A stretch of 54,200 nucleotides of DNA from a virus: positions 1 to 54,200 of IMG/VR virus record IMGVR_UViG_3300030098_002293; one strand, given 5' to 3'. How positions within the stretch are numbered: position 1 is the stretch's first letter; each line of letters opens with the position of its first letter. Below, piece by piece: positions 6,982-13,790 of the stretch. The translations under genes were made by a program, and so were the position numbers. Below the pieces are notes generated by a model that worked only from the letters and a program-made list of their open reading frames with translations, was not told the DNA's origin and ran no database searches.

Positions 6982-7398
6982 TTACTCTACAAATACCATA
7001 TACTCTAACGTCATAATCTCTGCTGTGTTTGGTGCTACAGTTATATTAACGTCAGCAGCATAAGGAATTAACATCCAGTCTCCACCGTATAATTTACCAA
7101 TAGTCTCAGTAGTATCTGCAGCAGCCGCCGAAGCATGCTTAGCTACATAGAAAAAATTACTTTTACTTGAACCTGTATTTCTCATGTATACTTTAGAGGC
7201 TTTTGTATCCGTAAACTCATCTTGTTCTATTACCACTGTTGCTGCCGTGCCAGTAAACTTTTTAGTACGTAGGCCAGATGTTTCTTCTAATCCGGTTGCG
7301 CTACCAAGCTTTTTCATTTCCATGGTCTTGCTAATACTAATAGGAGAACTACTAATTATATCACTACTTATAGTAATGGTTGCGTTTGTTGTTGCCAT
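6982..7398 (-). CDS. tandem paralogous structural protein (copy 3)
   Basis: 138 residues, one base from the next gene. Starts MATTNATITISSD, with Thr/Ser-rich strands, a KVYMRNTGSSKSNFFYVAK strand pair, and near the end IGKLYGGDWMLIPY followed by ITVAPN and a final LEYMVFVE strand. The IGxLxxG[DE][WF]M block and the closing [LY]EY/AEY strand are shared with the two proteins encoded at 7424-7849 and 7880-8269. This indicates local gene duplication of a beta-rich virion protein, such as a capsid decoration protein or a fibre component. No enzyme motif seen. Confidence 0.7.
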   Translation of the reverse strand: MATTNATITISSDIISSSPISISKTMEMKKLGSATGLEETSGLRTKKFTGTAATVVIEQDEFTDTKASKVYMRNTGSSKSNFFYVAKHASAAAADTTETIGKLYGGDWMLIPYAADVNITVAPNTAEIMTLEYMVFVE

Positions 7399-7416
7399 AT
7401 TATTTTTATTTATAAA
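7399..7416 (-). promoter_or_regulatory. ATAAATAAAA leader before paralogue gene
   Basis: On the minus strand the 18 bases before the ATG read as ATAAATAAAA then ATAAT in an A/T-only tract. The same ATAAATAAAA core lies 9 bases before the ATGs at 7849 and 8269. It resembles the A-rich, Shine-Dalgarno-free leaders of Bacteroidota. Functional role is inferred. Confidence 0.35.
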
Positions 7417-7423
7417 TTAATTA

Positions 7424-7849
7424 TTAAGTTTTAGCAGGTAATGTATAAGTAGACTTAAATATTGCGTATTCATAAGTTACTGTACCACTAGTTTCTGCTT
7501 CAATATTTATTTCTGCATCTGTATCACCCATATTCCAAGGCATCCACATCCATTCACCCGCTCCTAAATTACCTATAAGCGTATCATGTATACCTACTTT
7601 AATATATTGTTCGTTATTTGTTGAAGTATTACACAAATACACCCAATTAGATGTATCTGCTGTACCTAAAGCTTCGTGAAGCGCGTCAGCTGCACTAGCC
7701 TCTGTTAACTTACCTGCACCCATATCTACTAATTCTAAGCCAGTTGTAGTGCCGGTTTGCATTATTTCTGAGCTAGCGTTTATAGCTAAGGCCATTCCAG
7801 GCGTTAAGTCTGCACTAGTAATACTTACCGTTGCTGTTGTTGTTGCCAT
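7424..7849 (-). CDS. tandem paralogous structural protein (copy 2)
   Basis: 141 residues beginning MATTTATVSITSADLTPGM. Contains SNWVYLCNTSTNNEQYIKVG, the diagnostic IGNLGAGEWMWMPW block, and EINIEAETSGTVTYEYAIF near the C-terminus. The layout (Thr-rich N-terminus, variable middle, IGxL.AGEWMWMP, closing strand) matches its two neighbours, so the three form a tandem family. About 25 bases of A/T-rich leader separate each member, so each may be translated independently. Most likely a beta-sandwich virion surface protein; copy number in the particle cannot be inferred. Confidence 0.7.
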   Translation of the reverse strand: MATTTATVSITSADLTPGMALAINASSEIMQTGTTTGLELVDMGAGKLTEASAADALHEALGTADTSNWVYLCNTSTNNEQYIKVGIHDTLIGNLGAGEWMWMPWNMGDTDAEINIEAETSGTVTYEYAIFKSTYTLPAKT

Positions 7850-7879
7850 AATTGTTTGTTTTATTTATTAGTTATTTAT

Positions 7880-8269
7880 TTATGCTTTTGTCCAGTAACC
7901 ATATTCTGCTACTATAGTTCCTGATGAAGATTGAAGTTGTACTCCTAATGAATGCCCTCCAACTGGCATCCACATAAACTCTCCAGCAGCTAACTTACCA
8001 ATTACTACGTCTCCTGTTAGTTCTACATTTAACGTAGTGGTAACAGTTGACCCGCTAGCATCTACGCCTGTATGTTTTACATAAACATAATAGGTTTGAC
8101 CATCTGTAGCTGGTTGTATAATATTATTTGCCCCTGTAGTTGATACAGAAGCTTTAGCCATTGCTATATGAGGGGCTGTCACTGACAAATCATCTGTTAC
8201 TGAAAAGTTTAATTCATCATTTGTAGCGTCTGTACTGTAAAGCGTTAATGTTGGTGTTAATGTTGCCAT
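7880..8269 (-). CDS. tandem paralogous structural protein (copy 1)
   Basis: 129 residues beginning MATLTPTLTLYSTDATNDE. It holds YYVYVKHTGVDASGS, the family block IGKLAAGEFMWMPV, a VQLQSSSGTIVAEYGYW closing strand and ends TKA. It is the first transcribed of the three related genes. The region between the N-terminal strands and the IGxL block differs strongly between copies while the block itself is kept, a pattern expected of surface-exposed beta-sandwich proteins evolving new surfaces. Confidence 0.7.
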   Translation of the reverse strand: MATLTPTLTLYSTDATNDELNFSVTDDLSVTAPHIAMAKASVSTTGANNIIQPATDGQTYYVYVKHTGVDASGSTVTTTLNVELTGDVVIGKLAAGEFMWMPVGGHSLGVQLQSSSGTIVAEYGYWTKA

Positions 8270-8280
8270 ATTATTTGTTT

Positions 8281-8745
8281 TTATTTATGTGCCTCATGAA
8301 TATATTTTGTTCTTCCATTCACTTTTTTGGCTATTGTTAATTTTTTTCTATTAGGACGATGCGAAACCCAACTTATGTGTAACCAATTAGGATTATTTTT
8401 ATCACCAAACTCCCATATCATTTGATCAAAATCTAAATTATCTTTTATATAATGATACATTTCCGCATTTGTTTTGTGTCCAAATGTGTCATCAATATCT
8501 ATAGCTTGACCTTTCATATGTTGAGATTTTCTACTACCACCAATAGCTGTGTTGACTGGTTCGCCTCTAAAAAAACTATTAACTTTTATAGGCCCACCAA
8601 CCCACTCTCTTAATGGTTCGAATAAGTTTTCCGCAACTTCCTCCATACACTTTAATTGCTTATCGTTTGGAGTATTATCTAAATCCCTTCTTAAAGCTGT
8701 AGCGCTATGTGTAGCTTCTTTATAGCTTATATGTTTACTTATCAT
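8281..8745 (-). CDS. M15-family peptidase (D-Ala-D-Ala carboxypeptidase-like endolysin)
   Basis: 154 residues. Zinc-site motifs of the M15_3 peptidase family are present: S74-Q-H76-x-x-G-x-A-x-D83 and W121-L-H123, with a catalytic-region Glu (WEFGD, E112) before the last His. The FFRGEPVNTAIGG segment preceding SxH is also typical. These enzymes cleave peptide cross-links of peptidoglycan. As no signal peptide is visible, it probably acts as an endolysin released through the holin, or in the virion. Its ATG overlaps the TGA of the upstream small gene (ATGA). Confidence 0.88.
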   Translation of the reverse strand: MISKHISYKEATHSATALRRDLDNTPNDKQLKCMEEVAENLFEPLREWVGGPIKVNSFFRGEPVNTAIGGSRKSQHMKGQAIDIDDTFGHKTNAEMYHYIKDNLDFDQMIWEFGDKNNPNWLHISWVSHRPNRKKLTIAKKVNGRTKYIHEAHK

Positions 8746-8915
8746 AATTCAAATCCTAAATTACATATCATAAATCTAAATTTAGAACATTCACATTTCT
8801 TCGTATCACATAAACAAAGTTTAATTTCTAAAACTGTAAAAGTTCCTAATCTAAAAGTTAATTTGTATTTTTCTTTTTTGTTTGTGGTATTAAAACCATT
8901 TATCCAATTTATCAT
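8742..8915 (-). CDS. small Cys-cluster protein, 57 residues
   Basis: A 57-codon frame on the minus strand fills the gap between the M15 peptidase and nuclease genes. It starts MINWINGFNTTNKKEKYK and carries the cluster CLCDTKKCEC (C34, C36, C41, C43) with a fifth Cys at 51. Its TGA overlaps the M15 ATG, and its ATG lies three bases after the nuclease stop, so spacing supports a real gene. The CxC-x4-CxC arrangement could bind zinc, but no family is recognised. It might be a small regulator or lysis accessory; function unknown. Confidence 0.6.
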   Translation of the reverse strand: MINWINGFNTTNKKEKYKLTFRLGTFTVLEIKLCLCDTKKCECSKFRFMICNLGFEL

Positions 8916-8918
8916 ATT

Positions 8919-9287
8919 CTATCTTTTTCCGCCATGATATTCTACTGCATGACCTTCTTTTATTAATAATTCATTTAAACTAACTAAAGTTAATTTTTCA
9001 CTACCATCAATCTTATCTAACATAATCTCACCTAAACATCTTCCAAACTTACCTATTCCATGAGATTTCAATGTTACGTTTTCACAGCCATCTAATAATT
9101 GTTTAACTCTATCTTTAGCGGCTAATCCTTTGGCTTTTTCTTCTAAGTCTCTAGTTCTAGATTCTGGAGCATTTATCCCCATAAACCTAATTCTTTTTTT
9201 CACTTTAATATCAAAACCTAAATCTATATCAGCATCAATAGTGTCTCCATCAACTACTTTTAATGGGGAAATTTTATAAGTATACAC
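8919..9287 (-). CDS. micrococcal nuclease (SNase/TNase) homologue
   Basis: 122 residues. The staphylococcal nuclease fold is evident from VVDGDT (11-16; Ca2+-binding Asp candidates), IRFMGINAPE with catalytic-type R34 and E42, and KFGRCLGEI with R83, matching Arg35, Glu43 and Arg87 of the S. aureus enzyme. It is shorter than the mature staphylococcal protein (149) and has no signal peptide, so it would work in the cytoplasm or be carried in the particle. Degrading host DNA to feed the nucleotide pool is a reasonable inferred role. It lies five bases from the next upstream gene. Confidence 0.88.
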   Translation of the reverse strand: MYTYKISPLKVVDGDTIDADIDLGFDIKVKKRIRFMGINAPESRTRDLEEKAKGLAAKDRVKQLLDGCENVTLKSHGIGKFGRCLGEIMLDKIDGSEKLTLVSLNELLIKEGHAVEYHGGKR

Positions 9288-9292
9288 GGTCT

Positions 9293-9595
9293 TTATTTAG
9301 ATTTTAAATAAAATCTAGTATCCGCCTCGTATCTTTTTGTGTCTTCTTTAACAGTGAAATATTTTCTACCGTCTTCATCAGTTTTCCACTCGGTTAAATT
9401 ACCATGATCCATGTTATCTGTAGACACTTTGTTGCCATCTACGTCATAAACAATTCCAGGTATACCTGCCGTAGCATATTCTTTTTCTTCCTTGGACACT
9501 ACATCTTCTTTGTTGCTTCCAGTGAATTGTTTAAATGCTGAAGTACCCATTATTGTCCCCATTTTATGTGGAGAACCTTTCATTTTAAATGCCAT
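9293..9595 (-). CDS. hypothetical protein with KGSPHK N-terminus
   Basis: 100 residues starting MAFKMKGSPHKMGTIMGT. The K-[G]-S-P-x-K element at residues 6-11 resembles the N-termini of two virion proteins in this window (KSPLK in the 4311-residue protein, KSPFK in the 271-residue protein). The remainder is hydrophilic, with GIPGIVYDVDGNKVST and GRKYFTVKED segments suggesting a small beta hairpin region. No enzyme motif, signal peptide or membrane helix. Possibly a packaged small protein; function unknown. Confidence 0.65.
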   Translation of the reverse strand: MAFKMKGSPHKMGTIMGTSAFKQFTGSNKEDVVSKEEKEYATAGIPGIVYDVDGNKVSTDNMDHGNLTEWKTDEDGRKYFTVKEDTKRYEADTRFYLKSK

Positions 9596-9598
9596 AAT

Positions 9599-10714
9599 TT
9601 ATCTTATTATATAGTTAATACCAAATTTAAAATCATACCACTCTCTATTCCAATATTTATTATATTTACCTTCAGCAAATAATCCTAATTGTTTACTAAG
9701 CTTTTGTCCAAATATAATTCCACCAGAATAATCATACCATTGTCCATCAACATAATTATGATACGAAAATTCATTACCATCATTATAATGATAAGGTAGT
9801 ATATTCCCCCAAGCATGTAACCAATTGCTTTTGGTGTATTTATAATAATCAAAACCTATAACAACAGAGTGTTGTATAATTCTTTCTAATTCATTTCTTT
9901 TTTTAGTTGTATAATCTGCTAGCACTTGTGGTATAACAACCTCCTTCCAAACATCAGCGCTATTAGCAACTATGTTTCCATCAGGATCCATGTATATATC
10001 GTTGGCTACATCTACATTGTACCCTTCTTCTAAAGCTAAATACGTATAATGTAAATTACCATTTGATAACATCCATTCAGCTAAAGGATTGTATCCATAA
10101 GGCTCAGCTAATCTATGTGTTAAACCTATACTAAATGCCAAGTTTTTGTCTTTCTTATATCTATATCTTTCTGATAATTCAAAATACTCTACATCAGCAA
10201 AGCCATCTTTTAAATATTCTACTTTAGCAGCAAAATGATCTATACATAAAGGACCATCACAATTATCATCAGAACTATACCTAATAAAATGATGTTGATC
10301 TATATAGTCTATACCTTGTTGTCTTGCGTAATCTATTTCAAATAAATATTCGAAACCTTGTACCTTACCAACAGTAGCGGCGTCTGTATAATTGGATTCT
10401 GTACCATCATAAAATGTTTGCGCTTTGTTTTCATGTCCAAATCTAGCTATCTTTCTAATACCTATAGTTACAGAATAATCAAATGGAGTTTCTATAGTTG
10501 AAGTTTGTAAACCGTCAAGTATAGAAAATGTTTTAACATCTGATATAGAATTTCCACCATTCACAGCTCCATATATTGTAGAAAACTTTAATTGGTTTTT
10601 TATAATATCATCTATATTATACTCGTGCCCTTTGTAAGTAAATTGCCCACAGCATTTTTTAGGAGTGGCGCATGAAGTTATAATAACCAATAACGCTAAT
10701 AATAATTTCTTCAT
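9599..10714 (-). CDS. lipoprotein with barrel-like C-terminal region
   Basis: 371 residues. The N-terminus MKKLLLALLVIITSCAT is a lipoprotein signal peptide with Cys15 as the lipidation site (lipobox ITSC). The rest contains aromatic-rich strand-like segments (YSVTIGIRKI, LAFSIGLTHRL, HSVVIGFDYYKY, YDYSGGIIFGQKL, LGLFAEGKYN, YDFKFGINYIIR), reminiscent of an outer-membrane or extracellular beta-barrel. A Cys-containing loop (DDNCDGPLCIDH) may be disulfide-bonded. Its ATG overlaps the stop of the T9SS-type repeat protein by four bases, so the two exported proteins are probably co-translated. A phage-encoded lipoprotein suggests host surface alteration, for instance superinfection exclusion; that is inference. 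Confidence 0.75.
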   Translation of the reverse strand: MKKLLLALLVIITSCATPKKCCGQFTYKGHEYNIDDIIKNQLKFSTIYGAVNGGNSISDVKTFSILDGLQTSTIETPFDYSVTIGIRKIARFGHENKAQTFYDGTESNYTDAATVGKVQGFEYLFEIDYARQQGIDYIDQHHFIRYSSDDNCDGPLCIDHFAAKVEYLKDGFADVEYFELSERYRYKKDKNLAFSIGLTHRLAEPYGYNPLAEWMLSNGNLHYTYLALEEGYNVDVANDIYMDPDGNIVANSADVWKEVVIPQVLADYTTKKRNELERIIQHSVVIGFDYYKYTKSNWLHAWGNILPYHYNDGNEFSYHNYVDGQWYDYSGGIIFGQKLSKQLGLFAEGKYNKYWNREWYDFKFGINYIIR

Positions 10715-12933
10715 TTTGAATATTTTTTCTCTACTGTACCATCATTATATATAAACAGCAACACTTGATTACTACCAGGTTTTGCTGGTCTACCAAGTAT
10801 ATCAGTAATCATTATTAATTCTTTATCAAATCTTTTTGGCAATGGTCCTATCCAAGTTCCTTCACAATAACTATAAGTAGCTTGACAAATCGTGTCCCAT
10901 TCATTTTCACAACAATACTCATCTACTTCTATTACCCATTCGTAACAAGGGTCATTAAGCCAATAAGGATTACCCGGGCCAGTGACACAAGCAGCGCTAT
11001 ATAAGCAAGAAGCAGAGTCATTAACATTAGCCGCAATATCATAGTTGTACGCAGACTGATCCATACACCCTTCAACAACAGCCACACACGAACCATTATC
11101 AGTATTAGCTGTTGAATCATAATTAAGGGCAGTACTATCAGTACAACCGTAAATATAAGATATGCAGCTAAAATCTTCTGTGTTAGCTTGTGGGTTGTAG
11201 TTAAGCATAGAAGGATCGGTACAACCATAAATATAAGGAGTACAATTGGAAGGATTATATTCTGCATTTGCTAAAGGATTAAAATTAAACATAATAGAAT
11301 CAGTACAACCATATACAAACTCTATACAACTTCCGTCATCTGAATTAGCAAGAGAATCATAGTTAAACATAGTAGGATCCGTGCAACCGTATAAATATGC
11401 TATACATGTGTCAGGCGTATTGGCTAATGGATTGTAGTTAAAAGCTAAACTTTCCATACACCCATATATCACAGGCACACACCCACCGTTGTCTACGTTA
11501 GCTTCGAGATTATAATTAAACGCGGTTGAATCCGTGCACCCAAACACAGCTAAAGTTTGACAACTATCCTGTATATTAAAATCTGAATAAACTGCGTTAG
11601 ATGTATCGATATGATACTCTAGATACGCAGGAGACGTACATCCCGGAACGTAATAACATTGTTCCGCTGTATTTGCTAAAGAGTTGTAATTAAAAGCGGT
11701 AGAATCCATACATCCATTAACCACTTCAATACATTCGTTTCCACAATAAGTAGTTCCTGTATAAGTTTGAAATGGAACGATAAATGGAGGAGTGATACTT
11801 AACACTGTATCACCCATTGGATTGCGTAAAGTAAATCCACATTCTAAAGCTGTGTGTTGAGCTTGTGATGTTACAAAGAATTTAGCTTTAACTATCTCTG
11901 GGGCGTTTAATTGTATTGTAAAGGATTGATTTAAACTAGGTGTATTCATATAAAACACGCTAGTATCATCTCCTTGGTATATTTCTAATTTACTTCCTAC
12001 CCAGCCATTACCTACAAGATCATGTAGTATAAGAGTGTAATCGCAACTATCTATATAATCCATATAGTTAGCGGTAGAATCATAATTGAACATTGTTGAA
12101 TCAGTACATCCAATAACTTTCATAGTTACACAGCTACTGTCACTAATAGTTGCTAATGGATTGTATTCTAAATAATTCTCATCCATACATCCTGGCACTG
12201 GTGGTGGAGGAACACAGGTGTCTGATATAAAGGTATGAGTGGAATCTGTCCCAAAGTTAGCAACGGTACCATGCACTAAGGTATCTCCACATTGTATCAG
12301 GTAGTAAGACCCATCTTGTCCTCCCCACAAGCTACCAGCTAGTCCGTCTCCATAAGAATCATATATTGTAAAAGTTAGATTACCTGTGGGTAAACATACT
12401 GGTTCAAACTGTGGTTCATAATCAGGAGCGTTTGAGTAAGGTCCTCCTGCTGCTATAATAGCACCTGTTGAATCTTTTATATTCCAAGTTGTTTCACTTT
12501 GGTATTGATCTAAATTAATATTTACCATAGCTGTAACACATCCAGATGATGGTGGTGGTTGAGGCATGCATTGTGGTACAGTTCTATTATGTATTAATCC
12601 AGTTGTAAACGTAGACGTAGGGTAATCGACTATAGTATCCCCACATACAGTAACATAATACTCCCCGTTAATTATACCATCTCCATAACCATCAAATATA
12701 ACAAAAGATATATTAGTAATACTATCTGCCATATAAATAGTATCCTGATGCATAGTGTTTCCTTGGGTGTAATGCCCATAGGGAACATAAGCTATAGTAT
12801 CACCTTGATAAGCATCTTTATATAAAGTCCACTTAGTTTCCCCTGGATAACTATCTGTTTTTATATGTATAATAACTTCTTTTTGTGCAAAAGTTATTAT
12901 AGGTAGTAATAATAGTAATAATAATTTTTTCAT
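10711..12933 (-). CDS. secreted Cys-repeat protein with a type IX secretion type A sorting domain
   Basis: 740 residues. A Sec signal peptide (MKKLLLLLLLPIITFAQ, probable cut at FA/QK) precedes two similar modules with an IYDSYGDG-type core (residues about 20-110 and 125-235), each followed by a CGDT[LI]V strand. Eleven GC[TM]xxxxxxY-type repeats of about 21-28 residues, each closing with Cys, run from residue 248 to 643. A further Cys-rich segment (YCCENEWDTIC) follows. The C-terminus (FDKELIMITDILGR, then NQVLLFIYNDGTVEKKYSK) closely resembles flavobacterial T9SS type A sorting domains (LIKITDILGR...IYDDGTVEKK). I infer export by the host T9SS to the cell surface or medium. The shared repeat type with the giant tail protein is striking. 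Confidence 0.8.
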   Translation of the reverse strand: MKKLLLLLLLPIITFAQKEVIIHIKTDSYPGETKWTLYKDAYQGDTIAYVPYGHYTQGNTMHQDTIYMADSITNISFVIFDGYGDGIINGEYYVTVCGDTIVDYPTSTFTTGLIHNRTVPQCMPQPPPSSGCVTAMVNINLDQYQSETTWNIKDSTGAIIAAGGPYSNAPDYEPQFEPVCLPTGNLTFTIYDSYGDGLAGSLWGGQDGSYYLIQCGDTLVHGTVANFGTDSTHTFISDTCVPPPPVPGCMDENYLEYNPLATISDSSCVTMKVIGCTDSTMFNYDSTANYMDYIDSCDYTLILHDLVGNGWVGSKLEIYQGDDTSVFYMNTPSLNQSFTIQLNAPEIVKAKFFVTSQAQHTALECGFTLRNPMGDTVLSITPPFIVPFQTYTGTTYCGNECIEVVNGCMDSTAFNYNSLANTAEQCYYVPGCTSPAYLEYHIDTSNAVYSDFNIQDSCQTLAVFGCTDSTAFNYNLEANVDNGGCVPVIYGCMESLAFNYNPLANTPDTCIAYLYGCTDPTMFNYDSLANSDDGSCIEFVYGCTDSIMFNFNPLANAEYNPSNCTPYIYGCTDPSMLNYNPQANTEDFSCISYIYGCTDSTALNYDSTANTDNGSCVAVVEGCMDQSAYNYDIAANVNDSASCLYSAACVTGPGNPYWLNDPCYEWVIEVDEYCCENEWDTICQATYSYCEGTWIGPLPKRFDKELIMITDILGRPAKPGSNQVLLFIYNDGTVEKKYSK
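11005..12192 (-). repeat. eleven GC[TM]D...C protein repeats in the secreted protein
   Basis: Coding repeats with consensus GCTDSTAFNYDSLANTDDGSC, degenerate at DNA level and varying from about 20 to 28 residues. Each unit starts Gly-Cys and ends Cys, with Asn/Tyr at the middle, suggesting one disulfide-bonded or Ca2+-binding loop per unit. One N-terminal unit is separated from the rest by about 120 residues of beta-type sequence containing HDLVGNGW. Confidence 0.9.
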
Positions 12934-13062
12934 TTACTTTTTATTTTTAGGCTTTGTGTGCCCATAACCTTTTTTCTTTAATTCTAAATGTTTTTTGTGG
13001 GTATTAGCCATTATAGAGCTTTTACCTTTATACATCATATGTGGTTTAAATTTTGTTGCCAT
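12934..13062 (-). CDS. small basic protein, 42 residues
   Basis: A 42-codon frame exactly fills the gap between the secreted repeat protein and the thioredoxin-like gene: its stop abuts the downstream ATG and its ATG lies one base beyond the upstream stop. The sequence begins MATKFKPHMMYKGKSSIM and continues ANTHKKHLELKKKGYGH with a Lys-rich end. It is strongly basic, with no membrane segment. It could bind nucleic acid or be a minor virion component; no family recognised. Confidence 0.6.
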   Translation of the reverse strand: MATKFKPHMMYKGKSSIMANTHKKHLELKKKGYGHTKPKNKK

Positions 13063-13063
13063 A

Positions 13064-13426
13064 TTAAAAATCACTCATTAATTGATTATCTATTTCTTCT
13101 TGTACCTCTTCTCTTGTGGCTAACATTTTAAAACTTAAATCAGCTTGAAATCTAGCGACTTCTTCACCGTCTTTAAATATAATGATAGTAGGCACAACTG
13201 CTATTTTATATTTTTTTTGTGCTTCTGGATCTTTACCTATATCAACATAGCTCTTAGTGTTACAATCTTCTAAATCCATAAACCAATCAGCGCTATTAGC
13301 TTTATTCCATTCAGCGTTGAAATGTTTTACAGTTATTTGCCCAAAAACAGAATTAGCAAATATAGTTAAAATAATGATTAACATATACACCGTGAATATT
13401 CTCCGTTTAGCGCTAAATTTTATCAT
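13064..13426 (-). CDS. exported thioredoxin-fold protein lacking the CxxC motif
   Basis: 120 residues. A signal peptide or anchor (residues about 9-29, cut near VFG/QI) directs it across the inner membrane. The remainder follows thioredoxin order: FNAEW at the start of the active-site helix, a VDIG strand, and the cis-Pro motif VVPTIIIF (P79) followed by KDGEEVARF. Where thioredoxin has WCxxC, this protein has W40-N-K-A-N44, so it cannot do dithiol exchange; its only Cys is C55. It may be a non-redox binding or chaperone protein in the periplasm, or an antagonist. The stop overlaps the neighbouring signal-anchor gene in the same exported cluster. Confidence 0.75.
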   Translation of the reverse strand: MIKFSAKRRIFTVYMLIIILTIFANSVFGQITVKHFNAEWNKANSADWFMDLEDCNTKSYVDIGKDPEAQKKYKIAVVPTIIIFKDGEEVARFQADLSFKMLATREEVQEEIDNQLMSDF

Positions 13427-13746
13427 CTGTTATAAAGTTTATCTTCTATTTTTTCAATAGATTTTTTAATTTCTTCAACGTCTTGTTGAGTAGTTATAAT
13501 ACTCTGTCTAATCATTTGATCTTTCATATCAAACTCCATTCTAGTAATTTCAGCTTCAGGAATTTCTTTTAAAATCTCTTCTTTAATTATTGTAACATCT
13601 ACAGGTACAGGTTGTTCTTTAGCTTCTTGTATTTCCGCCATTAATGAATACCAACCCGCTATTAAAGTAGCAATACCAAAACCAAGAGCCACCATGGTTT
13701 TAACACTCATTTTAAATGTAGTATCTTCGTTTAATTCTTTTGCCAT
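13423..13746 (-). CDS. membrane-anchored coiled-coil protein
   Basis: 107 residues: a cytoplasmic N-terminus, one transmembrane helix (MVALGFGIATLIAGWYSLMA, residues 18-37) and a long charged coiled-coil tail (EEILKEIPEAE through DVEEIKKSIEKIEDKLY). It overlaps the thioredoxin-like gene by four bases. The shape fits a phage spanin-like, holin-accessory or membrane scaffold protein. No lipobox and no second spanin gene is evident nested here, so a spanin call is not secure. Confidence 0.65.
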   Translation of the reverse strand: MAKELNEDTTFKMSVKTMVALGFGIATLIAGWYSLMAEIQEAKEQPVPVDVTIIKEEILKEIPEAEITRMEFDMKDQMIRQSIITTQQDVEEIKKSIEKIEDKLYNR

Positions 13747-13790
13747 TTTTTTGTGTCTTTATATTATCTTAAAATCACTTGTTTTACAGT

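Noticed and set aside
13064-13426. Functional thioredoxin as electron donor to the reductase
   Set aside because: It lacks the CxxC site and has an export signal, so it cannot re-reduce the cytoplasmic enzyme.
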